Positions 25,170 to 32,520 of a stretch of 42,649 bases of DNA are shown one piece after another. Location: the NCBI GenBank assembly GCA_900549485.1, contig UROG01000021.1, positions 1 through 42,649 of the forward strand, given 5' to 3'. A program made the translations under genes and the position numbers. Origin of the DNA: an uncultured Eubacteriales bacterium. Its GTDB lineage: Bacteria; Bacillota; Clostridia; Oscillospirales; Oscillospiraceae. Positions within the stretch are counted from its first letter, which is position 1; each line of letters begins with the position of its first letter. The notes beneath the pieces were generated by a model. It searched no databases. It was not told the origin of the DNA and saw only the letters and a program-made list of their open reading frames with translations.

Positions 25170-25216
25170 CACCCCATTTGTTAGACATTATATCGTACTG
25201 TCTAACAAATGGGGTG
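25170..25216. repeat. 18-bp perfect inverted repeat between convergent genes (likely terminator)
   Basis: CACCCCATTTGTTAGACA (25170-25187) and its exact inverse at 25199-25216, loop of 11 bases. On the minus strand it is followed by GAGTTTTTCG, so it can terminate the LysM gene. On the plus strand no T-run follows. The stem is long for a terminator, and the end could also derive from a small mobile repeat. Confidence 0.8.
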
Positions 25217-25257
25217 CAGTTCATTGAAGATCCTCCGGGGTGAAGCTATTTGAAAAG

Positions 25258-25731
25258 TCATTTCCAGATGAGCGGGACAAGCAGCTCGCTTCCGACTGAG
25301 AGCGTCGTAAGGTCAACTCCTCTGTTTAGAACCTCCATCCATTTCTCCGCGTCGGTAAATTTAACGTTGTAAGCGCCGCATATTCCGTCAACATTATCGC
25401 CGGAGCAGACGGTGTGGCTCATTACCTGTATGTATCTGTCGTTTTGCAGGTTGGACTCGGTCGTGGGAAGCCATAGTATTACGCCCAGCGGAATTATGTC
25501 GAGCGTTTCAAGCTGATTGATAGACAGGATCGCATCGCCGTAGTCGCGGTAATTAAGCCCCCAGCAGTAATATATGTTTGTCAGAGTATCGCCTTCTCTT
25601 ATTTCATAGGGCATAAGGAAGAATTTGGTGCTGTCGCTCCCGGCGGGGGAAACGGATGCAAAAGCACTCGGCGCGGCGAGTGCTAACCCCATACAGATAA
25701 TAAGAATAAGAGAAATAAAACGTCTGTTCAT
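25258..25731 (-). CDS. Secreted LysM-domain protein
   Basis: 157 residues. Signal peptide 1-26 (LILIICMGLALAAPSAFAS). MPYEIREGDTLTNIYYCWGLNYRDYGDAILSINQL is a LysM motif (about 41-92), and the second half, SHTVCSGDNVDGICGAYNVKF through LSVGSELLVPLI, is a second, more divergent LysM (about 105-155). LysM binds N-acetylglucosamine in peptidoglycan. No catalytic domain is present, so it is a stand-alone wall-binding protein. It has its own promoter and lies downstream of the phosphatase gene, separated by tandem palindromes. Confidence 0.85.
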   Translation of the reverse strand: MNRRFISLILIICMGLALAAPSAFASVSPAGSDSTKFFLMPYEIREGDTLTNIYYCWGLNYRDYGDAILSINQLETLDIIPLGVILWLPTTESNLQNDRYIQVMSHTVCSGDNVDGICGAYNVKFTDAEKWMEVLNRGVDLTTLSVGSELLVPLIWK

Positions 25732-25765
25732 GTTATGTCTACCCTGTTATGTTTATCATGTCCAT

Positions 25766-25794
25766 ATAATAACACGGTTACTGGATTATGTAAA
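25766..25794 (-). promoter_or_regulatory. Promoter of the LysM gene
   Basis: Minus strand TTTACA (25794-25789), 17-base spacer, TATTAT (25771-25766), about 35 bases before the ATG. Confidence 0.65.
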
Positions 25795-25855
25795 GCGGAT
25801 TATGAAAAATTTTTTAAGTAAATTTTTCCAAAACATGAATAGCTGAAAACAGACT

Positions 25856-25886
25856 GTCAAAAAAGTCCTTGCAGGACTTTTTTGAC
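25856..25886. terminator. 13-bp perfect inverted repeat, probable terminator
   Basis: GTCAAAAAAGTCC / GGACTTTTTTGAC around a TTGCA loop. The stem itself holds A6/T6 tracts. It is the second of two palindromes downstream of the phosphatase gene on the minus strand and can act as a terminator in either direction. Confidence 0.75.
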
Positions 25887-25901
25887 AAGCTGGCTGGAAA
25901 A

Positions 25902-25943
25902 GGGCTTTCACCGAATTGCCGCGCGGCAATTCGGTGAAAGCCC
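25902..25943. repeat. 42-bp perfect palindrome without spacer
   Basis: Two 21-base arms (25902-25922 and 25923-25943) are exact inverse complements with no loop bases. On the minus strand the stem is followed by TTTT. It lies about 80 bases after the phosphatase stop. As RNA it makes a very stable hairpin; as DNA a cruciform. Confidence 0.92.
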
Positions 25944-26023
25944 CAAAAAATTTGATGTATTGGTCAAGGACTTTAAAGCGGTATGGACGTTTTTCCTGCC
26001 CGTCAGAACCGTGTCTGCCCTTG

Positions 26024-28144
26024 TCAGCTGCTGATATAATTTTTTATTTCAAATGCAAGCATTGTCATGTCGTCAAACTGCGGTGCGCCGCCGACAAAAG
26101 CGTTTACATCGGCGGTTATTTCCGCGATAAGCTGTGTGCAGTCGGAGTCGGGGTGGCTGTTCAGCGCGGAGAGCATCCTGTCGATGCCAAAAAGCTCGTT
26201 GCAGCTGTCGGCGGCCTCCGTAAGACCGTCCGTATACACAAAGATCCTGTCGCCTTCGGCTAAATCAAGCTCATAGTCTTTGTATCGGGACATTTCCATG
26301 CCGCCGAGGACAAAGCCGTGCCTGTCCTTGAAAAGCTCATATTTCCCGCCTTTGCGGCGAATGACCGGATACTCGTGCCCGGCGTTTGCGCACACCATTT
26401 TGCCCGTTGTCAGATCGAGTATACCGAGCCACACCGTCACAAACATACCGACGGCGTTGTTTTCGCACAGCTGCGCGTTTATGCTTTCAAGCACCTGCGC
26501 CGGAGAATATCCGGATTGGGCGCTGCTCTTGAGAAGCGACTTTGAGATGACCATGAACAGAGCCGCAGGCACGCCTTTTCCCGATACGTCCGCGATGGTC
26601 AGCGCCAGATGCGTTTTGTCGATAAGATAGAAATCGTAAAAATCGCCGCCGACCTCCTTTGCGGGATCCATGCTTGCAAAGATGTCAAATTCGTTGTGGT
26701 CGGGGAAGGGCGGGAAGATACACGGGAGCATCGAGGCCTGTATCTGGGTAGCGATATTAAGCTCAGCGCCGATCCTCTCTTTTTCCGCCGTGATTGCGGT
26801 AAGCTCGCCTATGTACTTCTGGAGAGAGGCCGCCATGCCGTTGAACTCGTCGGCAAGCTCACCTATTTCGTCGTTGCTTTCAACATCCGTGCGGTAATCA
26901 AGCTCGCCGCCGCTGATGTGGCGGACGTCCTCAATAAGCTCTGTTACGGGTTTGGTCAGCCGGTTGGAGAAGCGGCGGCTTGCAAGCACGACTGCCGCCG
27001 TGATCAGAATGAACGCGGCGATGTACATATAAAGGCTCCTGACGGCATATCCGTTGATCTCCTGCTCGGTTTTTTCGGAGTTGTCCTCAAGGGCGCTTTT
27101 TATCTTGTATACAGGCTCGTTCACATCTTCCTCGGCTATCTGCAAAACAAGCGTCCAGCCGGTCGATGGGATAGGGGCGTAAGCAAAGTATACCCCGCTG
27201 TTCATGTGCTTTACTCCGGTGTACCCGCTCATTATTGCGCTGGATGCGCCGAAAGCGGGGTGCCTGAGATCGGTGCTTATGTTGTCAAATTCGCCGTCCT
27301 CCGGCATGTCGGGAGCGACTATGACGCTGCCCGTTTCATCGACGATAAAGGCAAAGGTGTTTTTGCCAAGATCGAGCGACGTCACGGAGTCAACGATATC
27401 CTGTATCAGAATGTTCATGCATACAACGCCTGCGGCGCGGCCGTCAGGATAGTGAAACGCGGCGGTGCAGCCCGTCGTAAGCCCCCTGCCGAAGATGTCC
27501 TGATATGTATCGGTGAATGTTGGACCGTCGGCATACTGCGCCTGAAGATACCAGCCTTTGTCCGAATAGTCCCAATATTCGTTGTCCGTTATGTCGGAAT
27601 CCTTGTTATAGCACATGAAAATGCCGCTTTCCGTGCCGACAAAAACCGAGTTTATGACGCCGCCGTCAAAGGTCATGACAGGTTTCCAGATATCGACAAT
27701 ATTCCCTAAAAGTCCGACCTCATCCTCTATTGCCGCGGGGGAGACATCCCTGCCGCGGAGATAGCGCTGCATCGTCAGCACACCGGCATTCGCTTTATCG
27801 GGCGGCAGTACCTCCTCTTTTGCGAAGCGCTCAGGCTCGGCATACAGCTTTTCAAGGTATGACGCGGACAGTGAGATGTAGTTTTCAAAGCGCGAAAGAG
27901 TCTCACTAAGATTGGAGGCACGGCTGACAACAAGTTCAAGCATGTTTTTCTTGACCTGCTTTGTGAGCGCAAGCTCACTTGTTTTTGATGCGGTTTTCCC
28001 AAGCTCATATTCGCTTGTCAGAACCCTGTCTCTTACGCGCAGCATACTCGCAATGCCGATCACTGTGCATAGGATCAGAGAAAAAACGGCGATCTTCAAA
28101 ACAAGCTGCCTGACCTTCTTGCTGATGCTTTTCTTCTTTTTCAT
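26024..28144 (-). CDS. Cache-HAMP sensor with SpoIIE/RsbU-type PP2C phosphatase
   Basis: 706 residues. A basic start, transmembrane helix (about 14-35), extracytoplasmic dCache-like sensor (about 55-345; WYLQAQYADGPTFTDTYQDIFGRG and AFIVDETGSVIVAP are family-like), second helix (about 372-392), HAMP (about 393-447; RFSNRLTKPVTELIEDVRHIS), short coiled coil, then PP2C_SIG (about 475-705): SMDPAKEVGGDFYDFY, IADVSGKGVPAALFM, CANAGHEYP, VYTDGLTEAAD, QFDDMTMLAFEI. The aspartates for two Mn/Mg ions are all present, so it should be active. It would dephosphorylate an anti-sigma antagonist of the SpoIIAA/RsbV type in response to a small extracellular ligand; no partner lies beside it. Confidence 0.92.
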   Translation of the reverse strand: MKKKKSISKKVRQLVLKIAVFSLILCTVIGIASMLRVRDRVLTSEYELGKTASKTSELALTKQVKKNMLELVVSRASNLSETLSRFENYISLSASYLEKLYAEPERFAKEEVLPPDKANAGVLTMQRYLRGRDVSPAAIEDEVGLLGNIVDIWKPVMTFDGGVINSVFVGTESGIFMCYNKDSDITDNEYWDYSDKGWYLQAQYADGPTFTDTYQDIFGRGLTTGCTAAFHYPDGRAAGVVCMNILIQDIVDSVTSLDLGKNTFAFIVDETGSVIVAPDMPEDGEFDNISTDLRHPAFGASSAIMSGYTGVKHMNSGVYFAYAPIPSTGWTLVLQIAEEDVNEPVYKIKSALEDNSEKTEQEINGYAVRSLYMYIAAFILITAAVVLASRRFSNRLTKPVTELIEDVRHISGGELDYRTDVESNDEIGELADEFNGMAASLQKYIGELTAITAEKERIGAELNIATQIQASMLPCIFPPFPDHNEFDIFASMDPAKEVGGDFYDFYLIDKTHLALTIADVSGKGVPAALFMVISKSLLKSSAQSGYSPAQVLESINAQLCENNAVGMFVTVWLGILDLTTGKMVCANAGHEYPVIRRKGGKYELFKDRHGFVLGGMEMSRYKDYELDLAEGDRIFVYTDGLTEAADSCNELFGIDRMLSALNSHPDSDCTQLIAEITADVNAFVGGAPQFDDMTMLAFEIKNYISS

Positions 28145-28225
28145 TTTTCCCTCCGGCGGAGCCTGCCGAAACGGTTCCGGCGACGCTCGGCGTACCGAAA
28201 TATCCGCAAAATACCAATTATAATA

Positions 28226-28254
28226 ATTATAGAATAGCGGACGCTTTTTTTCAA
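28226..28254 (-). promoter_or_regulatory. Promoter of the PP2C phosphatase gene
   Basis: Minus strand TTGAAA (28254-28249), 17-base spacer, TATAAT (28231-28226), about 80 bases before the ATG. Confidence 0.7.
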
Positions 28255-28348
28255 GGGAAATATCCCAAATCGCGCCATGCGCGGCGCGTTATGTCTGATA
28301 TTTAGAGCAAGGGGATATGTACAAACGGTAAAGAATCTTTGCGGCGGC

Positions 28349-28377
28349 TTGACATAGCCGCAGAAAGTGTATATAAT
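28349..28377 (+). promoter_or_regulatory. Consensus SigA promoter of the acyl-CoA ligase gene
   Basis: TTGACA (28349-28354), 17-base spacer, TATAAT (28372-28377): a perfect match to the housekeeping consensus, 40 bases ahead of the ATG. Confidence 0.85.
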
Positions 28378-28417
28378 ACTATAAATTTTGTAAAACAATG
28401 AGAGGAAAATTAGAATA

Positions 28418-30007
28418 ATGGCTTTCAGCTTTTGTGAGGATATAACATTCCCCAAATTCCTGTCGTCTGTCGTCGGGCGCTTCCCAGAAAGAACGGCTAT
28501 TGAAGACAGCTCCGGCAGCTATAGTTATGCAGAGCTTGACCGCAGGACGAGAGACCTTGCGGCGGGTTTTTCGTCGGTCGGCATCCGACGCGGCGATCAC
28601 GTATGCGTCTGGGCAGAGCTGTGGGTTGATACCGCGGTAACCTATTATGCGCTCATGCGCCTCGGCGCGACGGCCGTTATGATGCGCACCACGACGCCCG
28701 AAAGCACTGTCGCGGCTATTGCTGACAAGGGCGACTGCACCTTTGCGATATGCGGAAGCGAACAGGCCGCTATGTTCAGGCGCACACTATCCGGCGGAAA
28801 GGTCAGAGCGATCATTTCCATGACCGGTTGCGATGAGGCGGATTACAGCTTTTCGGATATTGAGCGTATTGGCAGAGAAATGAGCGATGCGGATTTCGAG
28901 AAGCTTGAGACGGCGGTATCGCCATCTGATATTGCCGATATTCTCTTCACCTCCGGTACGACCGGAATCCCCAAAATGGTCATGATAAGCCAGTATTCAC
29001 GCCTTAACATGGGCAGACTTCTGGCTCAGAATCTTGCGGCCACGGAAAATGACAAGTTCCTGAATGTTCTGCCGATGTTCCATTGCTTCTCTCTCGGACC
29101 GAATCTCACGGCCGCCATGGCAAGCGGCGCTGCCGTACATATCCCCGACAGCCGCCATACCTCTGATATTATAAAGGCTATCAGGCGCGGCTGCACAATA
29201 CTCAGCGCCGTTCCCACACAGTTCACGGTGCTGCTCAAGCGTGACGATCTTACGCCGGAGGACTGCGCAAGTCTGCGCACGGGCATCGTCGCCGGCGCGG
29301 CGTGCAGTCCGACGCTGTTCAGGCAGATAGAAAAAACTCTCGGCGTGACGCTTGTGTCGAGCCTCGGCATGACAGAAGGCTCTGCGGGCGTGACGACCGC
29401 AAGCCTTGACGACGATCTGGAAACAAGATGCGTTACCGTCGGCCGTGTCCAGGAGGGACTTGAAGGCAAGATAATCGACACAAATACAGGACTTCCCGTG
29501 CCGGACGGCGAGAGGGGAGAGTTCTGCGTCCGCGGCTTTTCTATCATGCAGGGCTATTATAACGAACCTGAGCTTACCGCAAAAGCGATAGATGCTGACG
29601 GATGGCTGCATTCCGGCGACCTTGCGTGGCGGGATGAGCGCGGCATTATCCATCTTGCCGGACGTCTGAAGGAGCTTATTATCCGCTGCGGTGAGAACAT
29701 CTGCCCCGGAGAGATAGAAAATATTATTATGGAGCACGATGCCGTTTCTGCGTGCAAGGTTGCGGCAACTCCCGATAAAATATTCGGCGAAGAGGTATGC
29801 GCGGTCATCGTTCCCAAAAAGGGCCGTTCCGTCACAAACAGGGAGCTTATTGACTTTATGCGCGGCAAGACGGAAACCAACAGGATCCCGAGATATTATA
29901 TATATCTGGACGCTCTGCCCGTCAACGACGTCGGCAAGCCCGACCTCAATGCGATCAAGGAGATCGCCGCCGCAGCGGAAGGAACGGAAAAGGAAACTAT
30001 AAAATAA
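28418..30007 (+). CDS. AMP-forming acyl-CoA synthetase/ligase (ANL superfamily)
   Basis: 529 residues, full length. ANL core motifs in order: A3 DILFTSGTTGIPKMV (about 173-187), A4 region LPMFHCFSLG, A5 SLGMTEGS (about 313-320), A7 GWLHSGDLAW (about 396-405), A8 GRLKELIIRCGENICPGEIE (about 417-436) and A10 PVNDVGKPDL with the catalytic lysine near 507. It adenylates a carboxylic acid and transfers it to CoA or another thiol. The substrate cannot be fixed; the length and motifs fit medium- or long-chain or aryl acid CoA ligases. It has its own perfect promoter and no terminator before infC is evident. It could also be an acyl-ACP or siderophore-type adenylate enzyme, but no carrier domain is seen. 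Confidence 0.92.
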   Translation: MAFSFCEDITFPKFLSSVVGRFPERTAIEDSSGSYSYAELDRRTRDLAAGFSSVGIRRGDHVCVWAELWVDTAVTYYALMRLGATAVMMRTTTPESTVAAIADKGDCTFAICGSEQAAMFRRTLSGGKVRAIISMTGCDEADYSFSDIERIGREMSDADFEKLETAVSPSDIADILFTSGTTGIPKMVMISQYSRLNMGRLLAQNLAATENDKFLNVLPMFHCFSLGPNLTAAMASGAAVHIPDSRHTSDIIKAIRRGCTILSAVPTQFTVLLKRDDLTPEDCASLRTGIVAGAACSPTLFRQIEKTLGVTLVSSLGMTEGSAGVTTASLDDDLETRCVTVGRVQEGLEGKIIDTNTGLPVPDGERGEFCVRGFSIMQGYYNEPELTAKAIDADGWLHSGDLAWRDERGIIHLAGRLKELIIRCGENICPGEIENIIMEHDAVSACKVAATPDKIFGEEVCAVIVPKKGRSVTNRELIDFMRGKTETNRIPRYYIYLDALPVNDVGKPDLNAIKEIAAAAEGTEKETIK

Positions 30008-30022
30008 AAGACATAAAATGTG

Positions 30023-30051
30023 TTGACAAACGCATACATGTGAGTTATACT
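30023..30051 (+). promoter_or_regulatory. Promoter of infC-rpmI-rplT
   Basis: TTGACA (30023-30028), 17-base spacer, TATACT (30046-30051). Transcription would begin near 30058. Confidence 0.8.
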
Positions 30052-30057
30052 AACAAA

Positions 30058-30210
30058 GCTAAAAGGAAGAAGGTATGGTGTCCGCCGTCCTCACCCGGTG
30101 ATTTAAATCGACTGTGGTCAATAAACGTCTTTCCCGAACGGGAAAAGTATGCTTTTATACGCGGATGCTGTGCATCCGCGTTTTTTGACTTTTTATCGGA
30201 GGTGTTTCAC
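30058..30210 (+). promoter_or_regulatory. infC leader with transcription attenuator (L20-leader type)
   Basis: About 150 bases without a gene between promoter and infC. A hairpin TTTCCCG-AA-CGGGAAA (about 30129-30144) precedes a strong terminator, CGCGGATGC-TGT-GCATCCGCG plus six T (30160-30186), only a few bases before the infC ribosome site. In Bacillus this operon is controlled by L20 binding a leader that mimics its 23S rRNA site and favours the terminator. Position and operon fit that system; I cannot confirm the L20-binding structure by eye. Confidence 0.72.
30160..30186 (+). terminator. Attenuator terminator in the infC leader
   Basis: Perfect 9-bp GC-rich stem with a 3-base loop, followed by TTTTTT, upstream of the first gene of its own operon. 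It therefore must be conditional. Confidence 0.9.
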
Positions 30211-30795
30211 ATCGCAAACGCTGTTCATCAGATCAACGAGGAGATTACAGACAAGGAAGTACGTGTTATTGGCGTCGAGGGCGAGCAGCTCGGCATAATG
30301 TCCGCCGAGGAAGCACTGAAAATTGCCGAAGAGAACGACCTTGATCTGGTTAAGATCGCTCCGGGTTCCGTTCCTCCCGTGTGCAAGGTAATGGACTACG
30401 GAAAGTTCCGTTTTGAACAGGGGAAAAAGGAAAAGGAAGCAAAGAAGAATCAGCGGGTCATTGAAATCAAGGAGATCCGTATGTCTCCCGGCATTGACAC
30501 CAATGACTTCAACACCAAGCTGAAAAACGCTCAGAAATTCCTTGCGGACGGAGACAGAGTAAAGGTTTCCGTGCGTTTCCGCGGCAGAGAGATGGCACAT
30601 ACCGAGATCGGCGAAGTACTGCTGAAGGACTTCGCGGCAAAGTGCGCGGAGATCGCCAATATGGATAAGAGCGCCAAGCTGGAAGGCAGGAATATGTCAA
30701 TGTTCCTCTCGCCCAAGCCCGCCGCCCCCGCAAAGAAGCCCGCAAAACCCAAGGCTCCCAAGACCGGTGCAGATATGCCGGCTGAGGATAAATAA
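30211..30795 (+). CDS. infC: Translation initiation factor IF-3, apparent AUC start
   Basis: 194 residues. The N domain begins ANAVHQINEEITDKEVRVIG, with VMDYGKFRFEQGKKEKEAKKNQ as the lysine-rich linker. The C domain has IRMSPGIDTNDFNTKLKNAQKFLADGDRVKVSVRFRGREMAH. IF-3 binds 30S, keeps subunits apart and proofreads start codons. No ATG precedes the conserved start. GGAGG (30198-30202) is followed after 8 bases by ATC at 30211; an in-frame GTG at 30202 is part of the ribosome site. A rare AUC start fits autoregulation, as E. coli infC uses AUU so that IF-3 represses itself. A C-terminal lysine/proline tail (about 170-194) is longer than usual. It leads rpmI and rplT. Confidence 0.95.
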   Translation: MANAVHQINEEITDKEVRVIGVEGEQLGIMSAEEALKIAEENDLDLVKIAPGSVPPVCKVMDYGKFRFEQGKKEKEAKKNQRVIEIKEIRMSPGIDTNDFNTKLKNAQKFLADGDRVKVSVRFRGREMAHTEIGEVLLKDFAAKCAEIANMDKSAKLEGRNMSMFLSPKPAAPAKKPAKPKAPKTGADMPAEDK

Positions 30796-30852
30796 AACTT
30801 AGTATACAGCAGAAGTGTTCTGTATTATACAGTTACGGAAGGAGAAAACATC

Positions 30853-31050
30853 ATGCCCAAACTGAAAACACACAGCGGTGCCAAGAAGAGATTCAATCTC
30901 ACCAAGACCGGTAAGGTAAAGCGCGCACACGCATTCAAGAGCCATATCCTCACCAAGAAGGATACCAAGCGCTGCCGCCGTCTGCGCAGTGAGACTTACG
31001 CAGATGTCACCAACGAAGCGGCAATAAAGAAAATGATCCCTTATAAATAA
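30853..31050 (+). CDS. rpmI: 50S ribosomal protein L35
   Basis: 65 residues, full length. KLKTHSGAKKRFNLTKTGKVKR at the start and the AxxxHxLTKKxxKRxRxLR core are typical of L35. GGAAGGAG lies ahead of the ATG. It is the second gene of infC-rpmI-rplT. Confidence 0.97.
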   Translation: MPKLKTHSGAKKRFNLTKTGKVKRAHAFKSHILTKKDTKRCRRLRSETYADVTNEAAIKKMIPYK

Positions 31051-31082
31051 TAAGGGCAGACGGTATATAGGAGGATAAACAA

Positions 31083-31436
31083 ATGGCAAGAGTTAAAGGC
31101 GCGATGATGACCCGCAAGCACAGAAACAAGATTCTGGGTCTGGCAAAGGGATACTGGGGCAACAAGTCCCGTCACTATAAGATGGCCAATGAGCAGGTCA
31201 TGAAGTCCGGCCGTTATGCATACGTAGGCCGCAAGCAGAAGAAGAGAGATTTCCGCAAGCTGTGGATCACCCGTATCAGCGCGGGCTGCAAGATGAACGG
31301 CATGAACTACTCCACCTTCATGCACGGTCTCAAGCTTGCAGGTATTGATATGAACCGCAAGATGCTCTCCGAGACCGCGATTCACGATCCTGCCGCTTTC
31401 ACCGCTCTGTGCGACATGGCAAAGAACGCAAAATAA
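31083..31436 (+). CDS. rplT: 50S ribosomal protein L20
   Basis: 117 residues, full length. MARVKGAMMTRKHRNKILGLAKGYWG opens the long RNA-binding extension, and DFRKLWITRISAGCKMNGMNYSTFMHGLK is the globular part. L20 is an early 23S rRNA assembly protein and in Firmicutes represses its own operon through the leader. GGAGG precedes the ATG. It is followed by a strong terminator. Confidence 0.97.
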   Translation: MARVKGAMMTRKHRNKILGLAKGYWGNKSRHYKMANEQVMKSGRYAYVGRKQKKRDFRKLWITRISAGCKMNGMNYSTFMHGLKLAGIDMNRKMLSETAIHDPAAFTALCDMAKNAK

Positions 31437-31457
31437 TTTGTGCCGATATATAAGCTG

Positions 31458-31490
31458 CCCCCGAAATCCAATGGATTTCGGGGGTGTTTA
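31458..31490 (+). terminator. Terminator of the infC-rpmI-rplT operon
   Basis: CCCCCGAAATCC / GGATTTCGGGGG, perfect 12-bp stem with a 3-base loop, then TGTTTATGTTTATG. Confidence 0.9.
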
Positions 31491-31498
31491 TGTTTATG

Positions 31499-31527
31499 TT
31501 GAAAAATACCTTCTGAGGTGGTATTAT
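31499..31527 (+). promoter_or_regulatory. Promoter of the YerC-like gene
   Basis: TTGAAA (31499-31504), 17-base spacer, TATTAT (31522-31527). Confidence 0.65.
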
Positions 31528-31565
31528 TGTATTATTATGATAATGTGAAAAAGCGGAGGGAAAAT

Positions 31566-31856
31566 ATGTACGACAGCAAGGTGAAAAACGCCGAGACCGA
31601 TGAGCTGTATAAAGCCATCATGTCGCTGAAATCTTTGGAGGAGTGCTATAAGTTCTTTGACGATTTATGCACTTTCGGCGAAATAAAGGCAATGGCGCAG
31701 CGCTTCCATGTGGCGCAGCTGCTTGAAGAGGGGAAGACCTTTACTCAGATATCAGAAGAAGTAGGCGCTTCCTCGGCGACTATTACACGGGTCAATAGGT
31801 GCATTACATACGGCTCAGAGGGATACAGACTTGTGCTTGAGCGCATGAAAGACTGA
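31566..31856 (+). CDS. YerC/YecD family TrpR-related DNA-binding protein
   Basis: 96 residues from ATG 31566, which follows GCGGAGGG; an upstream frame start lies within the promoter. LYKAIMSLKSLEECYKFFDDLCTFGEIKAMAQRFHVAQLL, then the helix-turn-helix TFTQISEEVGASSATITRVNRCI, and the end YGSEGYRLVLERM match the YerC/YecD (TIGR02531) group related to the Trp repressor. Its ligand and target are not known; the TrpR tryptophan-binding residues were not checked. It has its own promoter and terminator. Confidence 0.92.
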   Translation: MYDSKVKNAETDELYKAIMSLKSLEECYKFFDDLCTFGEIKAMAQRFHVAQLLEEGKTFTQISEEVGASSATITRVNRCITYGSEGYRLVLERMKD

Positions 31857-31870
31857 GCCGACGCGCACGG

Positions 31871-31893
31871 AAATGCCCAAACCGGCATTTTTC
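31871..31893 (+). terminator. Terminator after the YerC-like gene
   Basis: AAATGCC / GGCATTT with a six-base loop, followed by TTC. Confidence 0.7.
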
Positions 31894-32084
31894 GTGAAAA
31901 AATACAGGAAAATTTAAAGTCACCTGTGTTTCAGTGAATATTACAGACCGCATATACCCGTAAGCACACTTGAACGATGAGATACGCGCTCAGCGCGAAC
32001 CAGTCATATGAATCTCTCCGCATAATCTTCCATGCATCGCAGATAATATCAAGGAAGACAAATTGAGCCAAAGGAGATATAAAT

Positions 32085-32261
32085 ATGAAAGCTACGGGAA
32101 TGGTTCGCCGCATAGACGACCTCGGGAGAGTTGTAATACCGAAGGAGATCCGCCGCACCATGCGTATCCGCGAGGGCGACCCGTTACAGACCACATTGAC
32201 ACCGTGGGAGCAGTTCTGCTTCGGTATGCTCGATCTGGCGAAACGCGAGGGGTGGAAATAG
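32085..32261 (+). pseudogene. spoVT: 5' fragment of an AbrB/SpoVT-type regulator, cut at the island edge
   Basis: ATG at 32085 with AAGGAG 8 bases ahead. Codons 1-34 (MKATGMVRRIDDLGRVVIPK, EIRRTMRIREGDPL) are the swapped-hairpin DNA-binding domain of AbrB/SpoVT, almost as in SpoVT or a CTn-type AbrB. The expected continuation (EI-F-D-GE-IFKKY) is replaced from codon 35 by QTTLTPWEQFCFGMLDLAKR and a stop after 58 codons. The new 23 codons are unlike AbrB and read like the end of another gene. So the gene was interrupted near 32185-32190. In Bacillus, SpoVT is a late forespore regulator made under SigG; the C-terminal GAF half is missing. The symbol is a family guess. Confidence 0.75.
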
Positions 32262-32520
32262 TACATAGTGACTAAAACATGTGGCTCTACCGTGAGTATC
32301 CGCAAGGGCTGAAAGAGCAGGTGAAACCGCCGGAATCCGCTGCGCAGCAACGGATTCCGGCGGTTTCATCTGTGGCAATGATGTCAGCGGGGGGAAAATA
32401 TACTGCTTCACCCCAGCAAACATCAAGTCATTTTTATACAGTCTTCCAATGATATCGTGTATTTATCTGACATTTGAAATGTAATATTGCCTAAACAAGG
32501 AATGTTTATTTATTATATCT
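32262..32520. other. Non-coding junction region with an 18-bp inverted repeat
   Basis: TGAAACCGCCGGAATCCG (32322-32339) and its exact inverse (32351-32368), loop 11 bases. No credible gene. A 57-codon frame (32279-32452) runs through the hairpin and has no ribosome site. The region lies between the broken spoVT-like gene and the TPR gene's end and is probably the left end of the inserted element. Confidence 0.6.

Noticed and set aside
32279..32452. 57-codon frame beginning MWLYREYPQGLKEQ
   Set aside because: No ribosome site, and it spans a perfect 18-bp inverted repeat; no family resemblance.
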